Shown here piece after piece: positions 1-35,535 of a stretch of 64,000 nucleotides of DNA. The DNA is from Hormiphora californensis (lineage: Eukaryota > Ctenophora > Tentaculata > Cydippida > Pleurobrachiidae). The notes under the pieces were generated by a model. That model had not been told where the DNA came from. It did not search any database and saw only the letters and a program-made list of their open reading frames with translations. Location of the stretch: positions 4,032,532 to 4,096,531 of the forward strand of contig CM035359.1 in the NCBI GenBank assembly GCA_020137815.1, given 5' to 3'. The stretch's first letter is position 1. Every line of letters starts with the position of its first letter. Both the position numbers and the translations under genes were made by a program.

Positions 1-301
1 TCCTAGTTAAAGTAACAAACTCTCCCCACAGGAATTGTTACCCTTTCCTAGTTAAAGTAACAAACTCTCCCCACAGGAATTGTTACCCTCTCCTAGTTAA
101 AGTAACAAACTCTCCCCACAGGAATTGTTACCCTCTCCTAGTTAAAGTAACAAACTCTCCCCACAGGAATTGGTACCCTCTCCTAGTTAAAGTAACAAAC
201 TCTCCCCACAGGAATTGTTACCCTCTCCTAGTTAAAGTAACAAACTCTCCCCACAGGAATTGGTACCCTCTCCTAGTTAAAGTAACAAACTCTCCCCACA
301 G

Positions 302-310
<9 letters not shown>
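1..310 (+). repeat. 45-bp minisatellite carrying a splice acceptor
   Basis: About seven head-to-tail copies of a 45-bp unit start at 1, 46, 91, 136, 181, 226 and 271. Each unit contains the AGTTAAAGTAAC motif, a pyrimidine stretch ending in CCCCACAG, and the first bases of the following exon (GAATTGGTAC or GAATTGTTAC). The last copy supplies the real acceptor of the FUBP-like exon at 302. If an upstream copy were used, the frame would read GAATTG..CCTAGTTAA and stop within eight codons, so upstream copies are decoys or NMD switches. The array touches the window edge, so its full length is unknown. Confidence 0.9.
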
Positions 311-23637
<23,327 letters not shown>

Positions 23638-23740
23638 CTGTTGACGGATCGCGTGACGTCATACGTGACCTGATGAGGATCACGTGACGTCATACGTGAC
23701 CCGATGAGGATCACGTGACCAGATGCGGATCACGTGACCT
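23638..23740 (+). promoter_or_regulatory. Repeated CACGTGAC / TGACGTCA block in FUBP-like 3' UTR
   Basis: Directly after the stop, CGTGACGTCATACGTGACC and GATGAGGATCACGTGAC motifs are repeated about four times. As DNA they contain E-box (CACGTG) and CRE-like (TGACGTCA) palindromes; as RNA they could form hairpins. The role is unknown. Confidence 0.5.
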
Positions 23741-24084
23741 TTGAACACCCCGGTCCCCGGATTTTCCGTACCACGTCGTATGTGTGTTTATTTCTTCAAA
23801 ACGCTTCCAAATTCACCTCTTTTCTATCTTATTAGTATTCAAATGGTGTATGCAATATCATATTATTATAGATGTGAGAGAGAAGGAGAGAAATAGAATG
23901 CTAGTGGATCGATGCCCATTGTTCTCTCTTTTGCTTTTTGTTGTTGTGTGTGTGTGACAATCAATTCATGGTGATATATATTGGTTGGAAGAATTTCCAG
24001 GTTTTTGTTTTCATTTGTTGTTTGTCGTGCACACTTGTAGCAAGTTACTTTTTATGTCATATGTTGCACATTACTACATGCATA

Positions 24085-24090
24085 AATAAA
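24085..24090 (+). terminator. Candidate polyadenylation signal, FUBP-like gene
   Basis: AATAAA lies about 450 nt after the stop codon in AT-rich sequence with GT-rich stretches upstream. Other AATAAA-like hexamers follow, so this is only the most plausible site. Confidence 0.4.
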
Positions 24091-24945
24091 TATACTTATT
24101 ATTAACTCTACTTACTACTTGTGTTGATCAATATTTTTCATATCTCCGATTTTCTTAAACATTTTTTCTATATCTATGCTCCAGTCGTATCAGTTCTATA
24201 TATTATATTGCGTTATAAGAAAAGACACAATAAGGGTTAGTACGAAGAGAGAAACAGAGAGGTTCGAAAGAGGTAAATTGTTATATAATGCAGGAGGTTT
24301 TGAGAGAGGTCTCTCTCTATCATACTTCTTATTTTTCCAAACTTTTTTCCGTTTGTTGTTTTTGTTGAGAAAGCCACGTAAAACAAGAGGTGCTGATCAG
24401 GATATTGAAATGGCTGGTATATTTAAAGTGGGGAAGAGTATTACTAGTTTGATCGATGATCAATCTGTTTTACTCAACTTTACTTTTATATATCTCCCAC
24501 AACAGTTCAAATCCTTTGAGGTTCATCTCTGAAGTGGTTGTAATATTGTTGTTCCATCAAAAATATCCGTTTTTAACATATATATTTTCTTGTGCATCAT
24601 TAAAACGTGTTATCTTGTACTATGGCTATATTATATATCGGTATATTGAGTGTGTATTTTCCTGCGTGGGGTTTCTTGTTTTAGATTACGGAATACGTGC
24701 GAGAGAGAAAGAGAGAGATTTGGTCCCGAGAAAGAGAGAGAGAGAGAAAGAGAGAAATTGAAACTTTATACGTGTGTTTGTTTGATAGTATCTTCTTGTT
24801 TCTTTCTCAACTCACGCCACACTCAACACTCTTACACATGTTTTATCGTCACGATTAGAAAAGCCGGTTAAAGGGGAAAAAATTAAAAAATTACAACGGA
24901 AGGTTAGCTAGAAAATAATATTTTTCTAAAGCACCATAATGCATA

Positions 24946-25031
24946 CAGTCGGACCCCAATTTATACCGGGATGCCGCGGTGAAAGGTTTTCGTCCGGTAA
25001 ATCGGGGTTCTGGTAAATCGGGGTGCGACTG
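24946..25031. mobile_element. 86-bp MITE, family C (CAGTCGGACCCC ends, TA target)
   Basis: It begins CAGTCGGACCCC and ends GGGGTGCGACTG, flanked by TA on both sides. Terminal CAG and a TA duplication suggest a Tc1/mariner or pogo-type relic. Confidence 0.75.
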
Positions 25032-25034
25032 TAT

Positions 25035-26680
25035 TAGTTTGTATGCATCTAAATGTCGTTTTTAGTGTTCTGTTACCCTCCCGTTACCCTCCCCGAACTA
25101 TATAGACAACAGATAGTAATTATTGTTTCTCGTTTAGCTTTTTGTTAATCATCTATATTTTGTGTAACCCTATATGTAAACCCCGTCTTTTTTCTCATGA
25201 TTATGATAATAATGATGATAACCTTTTCTATTGTTAGCAACCTGCCTTTTATGTCTATGTATGCGTTTTTGTACTCGACCTGTTATTTTGCCTTCTTATA
25301 GGGACGTTATATATCTGCTTGAGAGAGAGAGTATGCTTTTTAGTAATCAATTAATGAAAGATAATAATTGAATATAGTTTTTTAGTTTATATAATTGTTT
25401 TTTCTCGTGTTTCCCCCCGTTTTGAACAGCAATCATTTTCTTTATTCAACGAACGTTACATTTAAATACTTTTCGCTTCCAGTTTTTACTTTGATGGTTA
25501 TTAGTAGTTCAAAAGTTTTATTAAATATATTATATAGATAGTTATGTATTTTATTAACTTATTACAAAAAAGATCTTTAACTTGAAGTTTATTTTTGTTT
25601 CAAAAAAGAGAACAAGTAGTTTTGTGAAATTTTCACCTATTTTGATACATTATACCTACAATCAAATTAGAGTGAGATTAACAAAATTACTTTATTAATA
25701 TCGTTTAAGTAAGATATTATATTCAATATTGTTAAGTGTTAGACAGAGAATTAATCAACTTTAATTAGCCATGATTATAAACCTTCACTCATTACCCATA
25801 TTAATTCTCGTTAGACACACTATTACATGCATCGTGTATCAAAAGTTAATTTATTAATTTATTCGAAAGTTTTGATTTAATTTTTGTCAGCATTGTTGCA
25901 CTTTATTAACATCCCCTATAATTTATGAGTTTTGTTTTTTTGCTTGCTGATATAGCCCCGAATACTTTGTCCTTTCCCCTATACATCAGTTGTAAATAAT
26001 TTGAAGCTTGACATACTTCCCCCCGTGTCCCCCTATACCACAAGAGCCCCTACCACTTGCCACAAAACGTTTTAATCAACTTATATACTTTATTAATCAT
26101 ATATACTTACTTAATTAGATACTTTTCCTATTCAAAGAAAAGTAAAAGTTATCAGTGTGTTTGTTAGTTTATCATTTTATTAACCCTACTTAATAATAAA
26201 CGATAGTTATATTTCGTGCTTTAGAAAAGTATTTTATTTTCCTGCTACCTTCCGGACAAAAAAACGCTGGCTCTTGTAACAGAGTTGACAGAACTTTTCG
26301 GCACATCGCATACACACACACACACAAACATATATATATTCCCCTGAGCTGCTTCCTCGTGTATGCTGCATTTTAACTTGATTACTGGCCCATATAGTCG
26401 GCCGATAGACGGAACATGTGTGGAGACATTAGTTGAGAAGGACAACAGCACAACATGTAGAAAATATATATCAATGCTCCGATGGTCTATACAAACTTTT
26501 AAAAGGCTAAAAAAATTAACAAATGAAATGAAAACCGGCTTCACAATCAGATGATTCACATGTCAAAAGAGAGAGAGTGTGTGTCAGTTTGTCTGTGTTA
26601 GAATATAATATACGAACATTGTGTTCACCAGGGTTTTTCAAATGCATTCTTATAGCGTGTTGATGTTTATCAGTTTTCTA
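25035..26680. other. AT-rich spacer, no gene seen
   Basis: Only short frames, scattered poly-T/A and a CA microsatellite near 26311 are present. No exon with homology or consistent splice sites was found. Confidence 0.6.
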
Positions 26681-26685
26681 AAAAT

Positions 26686-26794
26686 CAGGAATCGACCGAA
26701 TCAGGAAATGCTGGTCCCTGATTGGCTGATAACCAGTCACGTGACCTAAATAACGAGTTCTGATTTGTTGTTTACTTGTGTCGGTCGGTTCCTG
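26686..26794 (+). mobile_element. 109-bp MITE, family A, copy 3
   Basis: Full-length, flanked by CTAAAAAT and CTAAAAAC (7 of 8 bases equal). Intergenic. Confidence 0.88.
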
Positions 26795-27295
26795 CTAAAA
26801 ACCATCCTTTCCTTCTAGACGGAAAGGACCTCTATGTTTTCCAACATATTATAATATCTACTTTTTCATATTATATGTGTTATGTTATGCAAATGATATA
26901 TATTTTTAGCCAACCTATCTACTGCTTAAAACCCGTTAAAAACCCTCAACGAAGTTTTTCAGTTTATATATGAAATATATTACTTTATGTTGGTATATAA
27001 AAACCTTATTAGGCTGTTTGTGTGTGTGTGTGAGTAAAATGCTTCTATATTAACATGAGTTCTGTTGTATCGATTTTTGAGTTTTGTGCCCCCGTTCAGC
27101 ATTGTTGTTTCCCATTATTCTCACTCCAATCAGCCTCTATAACAAATGTATAGAGAGACTGAGCGGATGATGAGATAGGGTGAAACTGTATGTGCTGGAC
27201 GGTAATGTGTTAGTTCCAAGTGTTTCGTCACGAAAATTGTTTTGTAATGTCACCATGTGTAATATCGAACAGTTCAAAATGACGTTGGTACCCTG

Positions 27296-27590
27296 CTCTC
27301 TCTCTTAGTTAGAGTAACGATCTCACTTCAGCTCTCTCCTAGTAAGAGTAACGATCTCACTTCAGCTCTCTCCTAGTTAGAGTACCGATCTCACTTTAGC
27401 TCTCTCCTAGTTAGAGTAACGATCTCATTAGCCTTAAAGTAACGATCTCACTTCAGCTCTCTCCTAGTTAGAGTAACGATCTCACTTCAGCTCTCTCCTA
27501 GTTAGAGTAACGATCTCACTTCAGCTCTCTCCTAGTTAGAGTAACGATCTCACTTCAGCTCTCTCCTAGTTAGAGTAACGATCTCACTGC
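27296..27590 (+). repeat. 34-bp minisatellite with AGTTAGAGTAAC core
   Basis: About eight units of CTCTCCTAGTTAGAGTAACG followed by ATCTCACTTCAGCT. The unit closely resembles the acceptor-side module at 1-310 and ends in an acceptor-like TTCAG, but no exon is recognised after it. Confidence 0.85.
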
Positions 27591-27921
27591 ATGTGGTACC
27601 ACGTCTTGTCTCACCTAAAAGTACACTACTAGTTGTCAGACCTATTATCTTACCGCGGAAGTTGTTAGAAAATAGGAGAGAGTACAACGGCCGATGTTTT
27701 TTGCATGAGAGAGGGACGGAGTTGCATATTGCCTTGTTGAACCCTCTCTTTACTAAAGGAGGGTTAGAACAGTTGCAGAGAGAGATCTATAGAGGTCTGT
27801 AGAGATCAGAAAACGGTAGTCGAACTGTAATGATTGTGCATGGTGTGAGTAGAGATATCTATCCAGCTAGCTTAGCTAGAAATTGTGTTCGATTGAAAAT
27901 ATTATGGTATGGTAACAAGTA

Positions 27922-28022
27922 CAGGAACCGACCGAATCAGGAAATACTCGTCCCTGATTGGCTGATAACCAGTCACGTGACCTAAATAACGAGTTCTGAT
28001 TGGTTGCTTCGGTCGGTTTCTG
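27922..28022 (+). mobile_element. 101-bp MITE, family A, copy 4
   Basis: Lacks 8 bp near the right end. Flanks share ACAAGT, a decayed target duplication. Confidence 0.85.
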
Positions 28023-28134
28023 GACAAGTGCTATACCCGTGTGTTATTGTTGTTGTTTTCTCCCTTTACCACTCTCACGCTCTCACTCTCCTATATGTAA
28101 TACAGATTAAAGTCCAAGTATAGATACTAACACT

Positions 28135-28232
28135 TCACCCCAGAGCATCGTTATACTTTCTATAGGGTCTTCCCTAACAGTAACAACCGGAATTGGAGGC
28201 ACCCTAGAAAGTGTAACGATGCTCTGGGGTAC
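28135..28232. repeat. Foldback repeat (CCCCAGAGCATCGTTA arms)
   Basis: ACCCCAGAGCATCGTTATAC at the left is mirrored by GTGTAACGATGCTCTGGGGT at the right, with the inner arms continuing (TTTCTA..GGGT / ACCCTAGAAAG). This makes a near-100-bp hairpin, probably a small MITE. Confidence 0.7.
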
Positions 28233-28329
28233 GTCATGACTTACAGCCCAACAGCTGAAGTGGACGTGGTGTATCATTACACATGCTGGACCATGTATTG
28301 TTGAGGGAGGGTGCAAGAGTCGTTATAGC

Positions 28330-30290
28330 TAGTCAGTAATACCAAAAGCAGAGAGAGAGATAGAGAGATATATTGTTGTGCTAAAGGTTGTGATACCATG
28401 GTTACCAATAACACACACACACACACATCTCTCTACTGAATCGTCAGTAGGCATGATGTTCATGTGTTGTGTGACGTTGGTAACCATGGCAACAACACAT
28501 TATATTGATTGATATCTATATCACTATTATACACATGCATTAAACTTAGTTTGTTTTTTCTTGTTAACATCGCACACTATTACTACACAGTTATTAAGTG
28601 TGTTATATAAGTCCTTGTTTTGCCTTTCCTAAAGCAACGTGTTTTCATTGTACAATGGAGGCGGGGAAAGAAGCTGTCACTACCTTGGTTATTGGTAGGA
28701 AAGTTGATGAGCTGAGTGTGTAGTATCTCTACTAAAAACGGAGTGAACGGTTCAAGGTAGTTGTGGAATATATTGATATTCACTACCAATCAATATCAAT
28801 TGTCAATGGCTTCAAGGAACGAAGACAAAATAAAATGGGTCCGGTCAGAAACGTTATACGGACAATACTGGAGAACACTCCTGACGTTGTATTGTGTTTC
28901 ACATATATCAATTGTACAACTGTGTGTGTACTGTGTGTGGTCTCCTCTCTCCTAGTAGTATGTCATTAGTCATCAACAATGAAACTGGTAGCAAATTACC
29001 ATCCATCCGTTTGTCCGTCCTTTTGTCGGTTTTGGCGTTCGTCTTCAGTTTGTTTGTGTGTTAGTCAGTGTGTTTGTTTGTTAGTCAGTGTGTTTGTTTG
29101 TCTGTTGTTAATGTTATCATAATGGACTTTAGTGTAGAGGGGGTTGGAGCTCCGGGAGATAATGAATAAACATAATATGGAGTCTTTGTCCCCAACTTGC
29201 ACTGCACCCGTAACAAAACTAAATATATCCAACCTTTTCTCCAAGATATATTAATTCCTTATTAGAGAATGAATGAAACCTTATGTCCCTACGTCAATGA
29301 GAGATTAAATATCTAAATCATTAGCAGAGGATTTATCTTTCCAAGATCTTGCAAGATACGCGGGTTTCCATATTAGATGATATTGTATTTGCCTGCCTCA
29401 CTCGACCCTGTTCACCGACCCCCAAATGTAAAAAGGAGGGTTAGAACATAACAATTTTTTGCAGGATCTATAACTCCACAGAATATGTAATGTGACGGGG
29501 TGAGGTAGACATACGGTGAGAGGTAGACACAATAGAGATGGTGTGACAGATCTAGACACACTATAACACAGTGTCATGATTCACACACGTGACACCAAGA
29601 GAGAGAGAGGAAGGGAGTGTGTAAAAGGGATGTAGCGAAGATCAATTGTCAAAGGCTCTTAGTATGCATCTTCATCGTGTTAGTAGGGAGAGAGAGGGTG
29701 AGCGAGAGACAGAGAGAGAATCACCGCTGATCTTTCGGAGAATGTAGATAACGATATTACGTCTTTGAACAGAAACCAGAAAGAATTGCCAGGCGACAAT
29801 TTATCTTCGTCAGTTACTTAGTTCGTTTTCATATTCCGGTAAAATTTTCATACTAAGCTAAGACCTCTGCTAAAATGGGAAGGTGATAAGGGAAATATAG
29901 GAATAATACAGGGTGGACCGGAAACATGGAGCCACTTTGAGTGTCAATACAGTTCGGTGTCCGATGTACAGTGTAATTAAAATCGTATTTTAACGGTCTC
30001 TTGACTAGAAAAAGTGTCCCCCGAAGATTGAGATCGACAGAGAGTCACCCTTTCCTAACAATTAATAATTATCAGTGTGTCAACTGACAGGGTAACACGT
30101 TGAAATTTGGATCCGTACAATGGAGAGAGAGAAGATAATATTTTTGCAATTCTTATCTCCAACTGGCTCCATGTTTCTGACCCACCCTGGAGACAGAGAA
30201 GAAAACATGGATAATTTAAAGGGTGGTCATGGGACTCAAATCGTCTCATTCGACATCCTATCAGAGAATTAGGGACAAATTTTATCCCCC
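28330..30290. other. Spacer, no gene seen
   Basis: Contains a CA microsatellite near 28412, GT-rich repeats near 29045-29105 and short GA tracts. No recognisable exon. Confidence 0.55.
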
Positions 30291-30352
30291 TCGCTGAAGG
30301 TCTTCTCCTTGTTCCTTATTCTCTGTGTGCTGGATTTATCATTCTCTCTTCC

Positions 30353-30855
<503 letters not shown>

Positions 30856-31109
30856 AACGGAGAGCGTTTCTGAGCGTGTGGTGGTTGTGGATCATTGTGG
30901 ATCATTGTGGGTTGGTCTCCAGTTTAATTTGTTTACTAATTTGGGTTGAAAAGACGACCCCATTCAATGAACACATTGTGCAGTGTGCCTCCCCTCATGT
31001 TACACACAGAACGTGTGGGGTGGGGTCTGGGTCCGCTAAGTTGCTGCTACACAGAGGAAGAAAGAGAGAGACTCCGAATGTGTGTGAGAGAATTGTAAGG
31101 GTAACTCAA

Positions 31110-31160
31110 TCATGTCACGTGACGGCCCAGGGATGCCGCCATTTTGCCAGTGACAGGAAC
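31110..31160 (+). promoter_or_regulatory. Possible promoter motifs (E-box plus YY1-like CCGCCATTTTG)
   Basis: GTCACGTGAC is followed within about 15 bases by GATGCCGCCATTTTGCC, matching an E-box and a YY1-type element. CpG content rises here. No downstream coding exon was identified, so a promoter role is speculative. Confidence 0.3.
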
Positions 31161-31506
31161 GCGCGGTGGAAATTTTGAGGTGGGAGGGCAGCTGTACGCA
31201 CTTGAAGAGTCCTTTTCGCGCGCACGCACATCTCCGCCACGTGATTGTAGAAATGTGCTCATGGTGTTGATCCCACAGGTGCCTCAAAGAAATGGCATGC
31301 AACTGCATGGAGTGGAACCCTGTTTAGGTAGAGATATCATCTAACACAATAGGTTCTATTCCTAGAGAAATTGAGCGTGTTGTGTTTACTAGGGGCCACA
31401 GTCAATCCAGAACGCAAATTTGCCTTGTGTTCGAAGTTTGAACAAAACAAACGCAAATAAGAGCTCTAGATTGTCATTTGTAATTTCACTTACTGTCCTA
31501 CTATAA

Positions 31507-31667
31507 CAGTCGGACCCCGATTTACCGAGATGCTCGGGGGCCGGGGAAAGGGTACCCTAGGGTTTTACCCGGCCCTGTAATCTGTACTATATCGGGGTGA
31601 AAAACCGTTAATTCCCCATATGTATATCGGGGGAATTTAATCCTCGCAGTAAATCGGGATCAGACTG
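31507..31667. mobile_element. 161-bp MITE, family C
   Basis: Bounded by CAGTCGGACCCCGATTTACC and a complementary end finishing in CAGACTG, followed by TA. Immediately adjacent to a second copy. Confidence 0.75.
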
Positions 31668-31669
31668 TA

Positions 31670-31811
31670 CAGTCGGACCCCGATTTAACGGCATCCCCGG
31701 GGGAAGGGGTTTGTCCGTTAAATCGGGCCCGATCGGGGTGCCTGCTAAATCGGTGCAAATTAATACTGTTAATTCCCTGTATCGGGTTGCCTGCTAAATC
31801 GGGTCCGACTG
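31670..31811. mobile_element. 142-bp MITE, family C, tandem neighbour
   Basis: Starts CAGTCGGACCCCGATTTAAC and ends TAAATCGGGTCCGACTG. It is separated from the previous copy by only TA, as if one element inserted at the TA edge of the other. Confidence 0.75.
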
Positions 31812-31824
31812 CACTTGTGTTCGC

Positions 31825-32160
31825 CTAGACGGTGTAGCTTAACGGTGTCTAGCCGGCATACCGTCTAGACGGGTTTTGATAAATATTAAAATCCGCTAAA
31901 AAGTAAAAACGGCAAAACACTGCTTGAGACGGGTTTTAGACTGTCTAGACACTGTTGCTACACCCTGTCAATCTAGACGTTGTTTGCGGCAAACGAAAAG
32001 TTGCCTTGTAAAAGTCAGTCTCAACTTTTAATAAAATTTTCAGACGTGCCTCTCAACTTCGCGACGACATCGTCTACTAGACAGTGTCTAGACAACGTCT
32101 AGATACCGTCTAGAGTCTAGACATCGTGACGGTGTCCTCTCACACAGCTCAGAGTATTTA
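31825..32160. repeat. Cluster of GTCTAGAC-type palindromes
   Basis: At least ten copies of CTAGAC/GTCTAG lie within about 300 bases, several as the palindrome GTCTAGAC. This may be the body of a non-autonomous element or a clustered binding site. No coding frame. Confidence 0.5.
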
Positions 32161-32344
32161 AACATGTTTATTCATTGAATATTTAGCGCTGTCCTTGAAT
32201 AATATTCAAGGACAGCTGCTTAATATTTTTCACTAGTGACAAGGTGCAGCACCATTAGCTTTCTCTAACTTAGGCAACATCTGTATGGCGGCGCCATACC
32301 CCATTTGATTCTCAAGTGCGCTCAGATGGGTCGCGGCGCCAGAC

Positions 32345-32535
32345 AGGGCAACATGGAGTACTGTCTCCTTTGAGTCTAAGAAGACAGTACTCCATGTTGC
32401 CATATTGGACTATTGGAGAGTAATGATCGGTTTATCGGACAGGACTAGGTGCAGCACCATTGGTTCTCTAAGGAGACAGTGCTCTATGTTGCCATATTGG
32501 AGAGTAATGATCGGTTATAGGACAGGACAGGTCCC
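32345..32535 (+). promoter_or_regulatory. Hairpin and direct repeat upstream of the Cys-rich peptide gene
   Basis: GGCAACATGGAGTACTGTCT is followed after 15 bases by its exact reverse complement (about 32348-32402). A block containing TGTTGCCATATTGGA..GAGTAATGATCGGTT then occurs twice (about 32393 and 32487), and GGTGCAGCACCATT also occurs twice. This lies 100-300 bp upstream of the start codon and may be a duplicated promoter segment. Confidence 0.5.
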
Positions 32536-32538
32536 TCC

Positions 32539-32549
32539 TTTAAATAGGG
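32539..32549 (+). promoter_or_regulatory. Possible TATA box for the Cys-rich peptide gene
   Basis: TTTAAATAGG lies about 90 nt before the ATG at 32631, a spacing that would leave a 55-65 nt leader. Weak single-motif evidence. Confidence 0.35.
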
Positions 32550-32630
32550 CCATTAGAAATACCAATGCAACATAATATATAACACACAGCTCAATTATAT
32601 TATTCTTTGTTCAACTACAGCTACACCGCT

Positions 32631-34723
32631 ATGAAACTGATTTTGTGCACCTTTGCTCTTCTGCTCTTCGCCCTGCCAAGCGAAGCTGGTAAGTGGTAAG
32701 ATCAATTTATAATTTATATATCGTCACCTTCAAGTAGAAAGGATATCTCTAAAAACATAGTTTTGAGAAAAACGCCAAATACTGATTTTGACTAACATGT
32801 ATTTTGATGTAAAACCCCGTTTTTGACCTGCAATATCTCCAGAATGATCCAGAACCTCAATTTTGATGCAGTTTTTTGCATAAATAGTTGACCCATAGTG
32901 GCAAGGACTCCAAAAACGTGAACATTTAGAAAGGGTATATCTTGAGATATATACCCTTTCTACAGACGATATAATGTGTATATTAAATATATATTAAATA
33001 TATATATATACATGAGTAGGGGAGCCACAGGTAATATGGGATACCTAACAACTTTTGGCCATAATTTTTTTTCAGATGACAATAAAGTCACGCCGTCTTC
33101 ATAGGTGTGTCTTATTTGGACCAAGCTAACACATTACCACCAAAACTAACCCAACGAATGCTCCATAACGGAGATCTGGCACTATCCCATATTACCTTGA
33201 AAATTTGCAGTGGAATTTTAGTTTGGTGAAATGGGATACCCATTTTTAACGAAAATGGGATATCCCATTTTATCAAAAAATTGGTATCCCATTTTATCAA
33301 AATTATTTTTTCGTCAGAATATGGTAACTTTATTGCACTTTGCTTGGATTAAACTAGTTTGTAAAGGTATTTAAGTTTTGTTTATTGTTAGTAAGTGGTC
33401 TGAAGACTCCCGCTATAGCCGACAGCCGTGAAATCATGAAAAGTTAGGATCAATCTACCTAATTTATTCACCAACGGGTGGCTAAAGCCTCATTTTTACA
33501 CTACTAAGTTCAACAGGAGGGGTAAAAGCGTGAACAGGTTCATTTCCTAGCGGCGTGCTACCTGTATATAATTTCGGACAGGTCCAAAATTTAGAAATTC
33601 TCTAAAATTTGCTAAAGAATTGGGGACCAAAGAGTTGATCGTTAACACATAAATGTGGATAATATTTAGTAACTGCTAAACTAAGAAAGCTACATGGATA
33701 CCAGTAACCTTTTGGTGTCTATAATAGACGATTAGATTAATGAGAATTGAATAATTATATCCATACGTGTAGTCGTATTCTGCAGTTGTCACTCGGTGCA
33801 TTTTTTCAGAGAATACAATTTTTTTCGAGTTATGAACGAAAATAGGCTATGTTAGTAATCGTAACTGAGAAGTTTGCGTTTAAAATGGCCGTTTAAACAG
33901 CCAAAATTTCAGTATCCCATTTTTCAAAAACATGTTTTGGAAAAATGGGATAGTGAAAATTTGGTAAAATGGGGTATCCCATTTCAGTAAAATAAAAGTA
34001 TCCCATTATACCAAAATCATGAGTTTCTATAATTAGCTAATTATAATTAGACACGTTCATTCTGATACTCTGATCTCTTCAGGTATCGCTAATAAATATC
34101 TTGCTCATAAACTAAGCCAATCGATAATTTCTCAAAGAAACAGAGACGTGTGTACCAAATGAAAAAAGTGGCCTGAATTTTTACTTTCCTTATTTTAAGA
34201 TGACGAGGGTGCTAGTGTACCATCTAAACACTTCCCACCAAGGCTATAAACGGTTTCAGAACTAATCTAAGATCACTAATAAGAGTTATTAACTATTTAT
34301 GAGCCTGTAACATGGCCAATCTTTTCAAAACACCGATTTCCCATTTTACCAAATTTCCCATATTACCTGTGGCTCCCCTATACAATAAATATGTATACAT
34401 TAAAATAAATATTTCTTGGGCTCACTTGAAAGAGCTCATTGCTCAATGTCCTCTTTCCAATGAGCCCAAGATTTTGCAAATTGGTCAAGAAATGGCTGAG
34501 TTATGGTCAAAAACGTGCATATCAGGTTATCATTTACCCCCCCTTTATCTCAGCAAGTGAGTGTTGTAATGGGAGTTGCTGGAAGTGGTGTGGGAAAAAG
34601 GGGCAATGGTGCTGGCAAAGGGGCAGTCAGGCCGGGTATGCTGGATGTGACACTAACGACGACTGTAAAGATGTTAATTCCGACTGCTTTCTTTGTGGTT
34701 GGGGGGTCACAATTTGTCTATAA
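32631..34723 (+). CDS. Small secreted cysteine-rich peptide, two exons
   Basis: Exon 1 (32631-32688) encodes 19 residues: Met-Lys, a Leu/Phe-rich hydrophobic core, then PSEA, a typical cleavable signal peptide ending at the donor GTAAGTGG. Exon 2 (34554-34723), after acceptor TTTATCTCAG, joins in phase and gives 56 further codons including the stop, 75 residues in total. The mature part has ten cysteines spaced CC-x3-C-x3-C-x6-C-x11-C-x5-C-x6-C-x2-C-x6-C with one residue after the last. The C-terminal block (CDTNDDC, then C-x2-C-x6-C) resembles the spacing of potato-type carboxypeptidase inhibitor knottins, but that is pattern similarity only. It could equally be an antimicrobial, venom-like or signalling peptide. 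A 1.36 kb TE sits in the intron. An AATAAA lies 182 nt after the stop. Confidence 0.65.
33019..34378. mobile_element. 1.36-kb non-autonomous DNA transposon, TA target
   Basis: The ends are GGGGAGCCACAGGTAATATG and its reverse complement, both flanked by TA, as in Tc1/mariner relatives. The interior repeats AATGGGATATCCCATTTT-type motifs and has no transposase frame. It occupies most of the intron of the Cys-rich peptide gene. Confidence 0.75.
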
Positions 34724-34904
34724 TTGATCTGTAATTGGTTTATAATTGATCTGTAATTGGTCTATAATTGGTCTGTAATCGGACATTGGTCCTATTAGAC
34801 CTTCTTTATTGGACCTTTCAGGCTAAAACGCCGAGTGTGATTATTGTAGAAATATTTTGTTTTCAAAATTTTGAGAATTGAATAGAATTTGGAATGCATT
34901 AAAA

Positions 34905-34910
34905 AATAAA
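34905..34910 (+). terminator. Polyadenylation signal of the Cys-rich peptide gene
   Basis: AATAAA in the first AT-rich stretch after the stop at 34723, with TTGATCTGTAATTGG repeats between. Confidence 0.5.
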
Positions 34911-34969
34911 AATACTGATCGTTTTACTTCTTCTTCTTGCCTGAGTCTGGGGAACACACTAGGGAGGGG

Positions 34970-35240
34970 ACTATCAAATTTATGCGATAGTCCCTAGTGA
35001 GTGTGTCGGCGAAATATCTTATAGCGATTTGGCCCGGTTCAGGGTTGGTGACATAGACACCGTGCGCAACCAAGATTGAGCTCACACACATGTGCGAGCT
35101 CGATCTTGGTCGCTGCGCGACCTCGATCTCGCACGCACTAGGTGTCAATGTCACCAAATTTGGCCCGGTTCGGGGTTGGTGACACCTGGCGCGACCGAGA
35201 TTGAGCTCGCGCCAGGTGTCTATGTCACCAAGGTTCGGGG
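34970..35240. repeat. Inverted and direct repeats with GAGCTCGCGC motifs
   Basis: GTTGGTGACA..GATTGAGCTC and related blocks recur in both orientations around 35035-35110 and 35160-35235. The segment is more GC-rich than its surroundings and probably a small foldback element. Confidence 0.5.
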
Positions 35241-35530
35241 AGGGCAGTCTTTCGTGAGGCAAATAGGAGAATCCTGTGTTTTGCTGAGGACATAAACAGG
35301 GTAAAACTCTACAAACACAATCTATGTACAATTTCGAGGACACTCTGTATAAACTGTAAACTCTCACTAATTTTTGGACAAAAACACATGTTCTCTGATT
35401 CTGAATTGTTCGAGGTTTACTGTTTGTATCCCTTCTGTGTGTTTACAACGATGCACTCTCAAACACAGTTTGATACAAGAAAAGCACGAATATAAAATCT
35501 ACAGTCTCTCGGTTTGCAGTTCTGAGCACC

Positions 35531-35535
35531 TTTAT

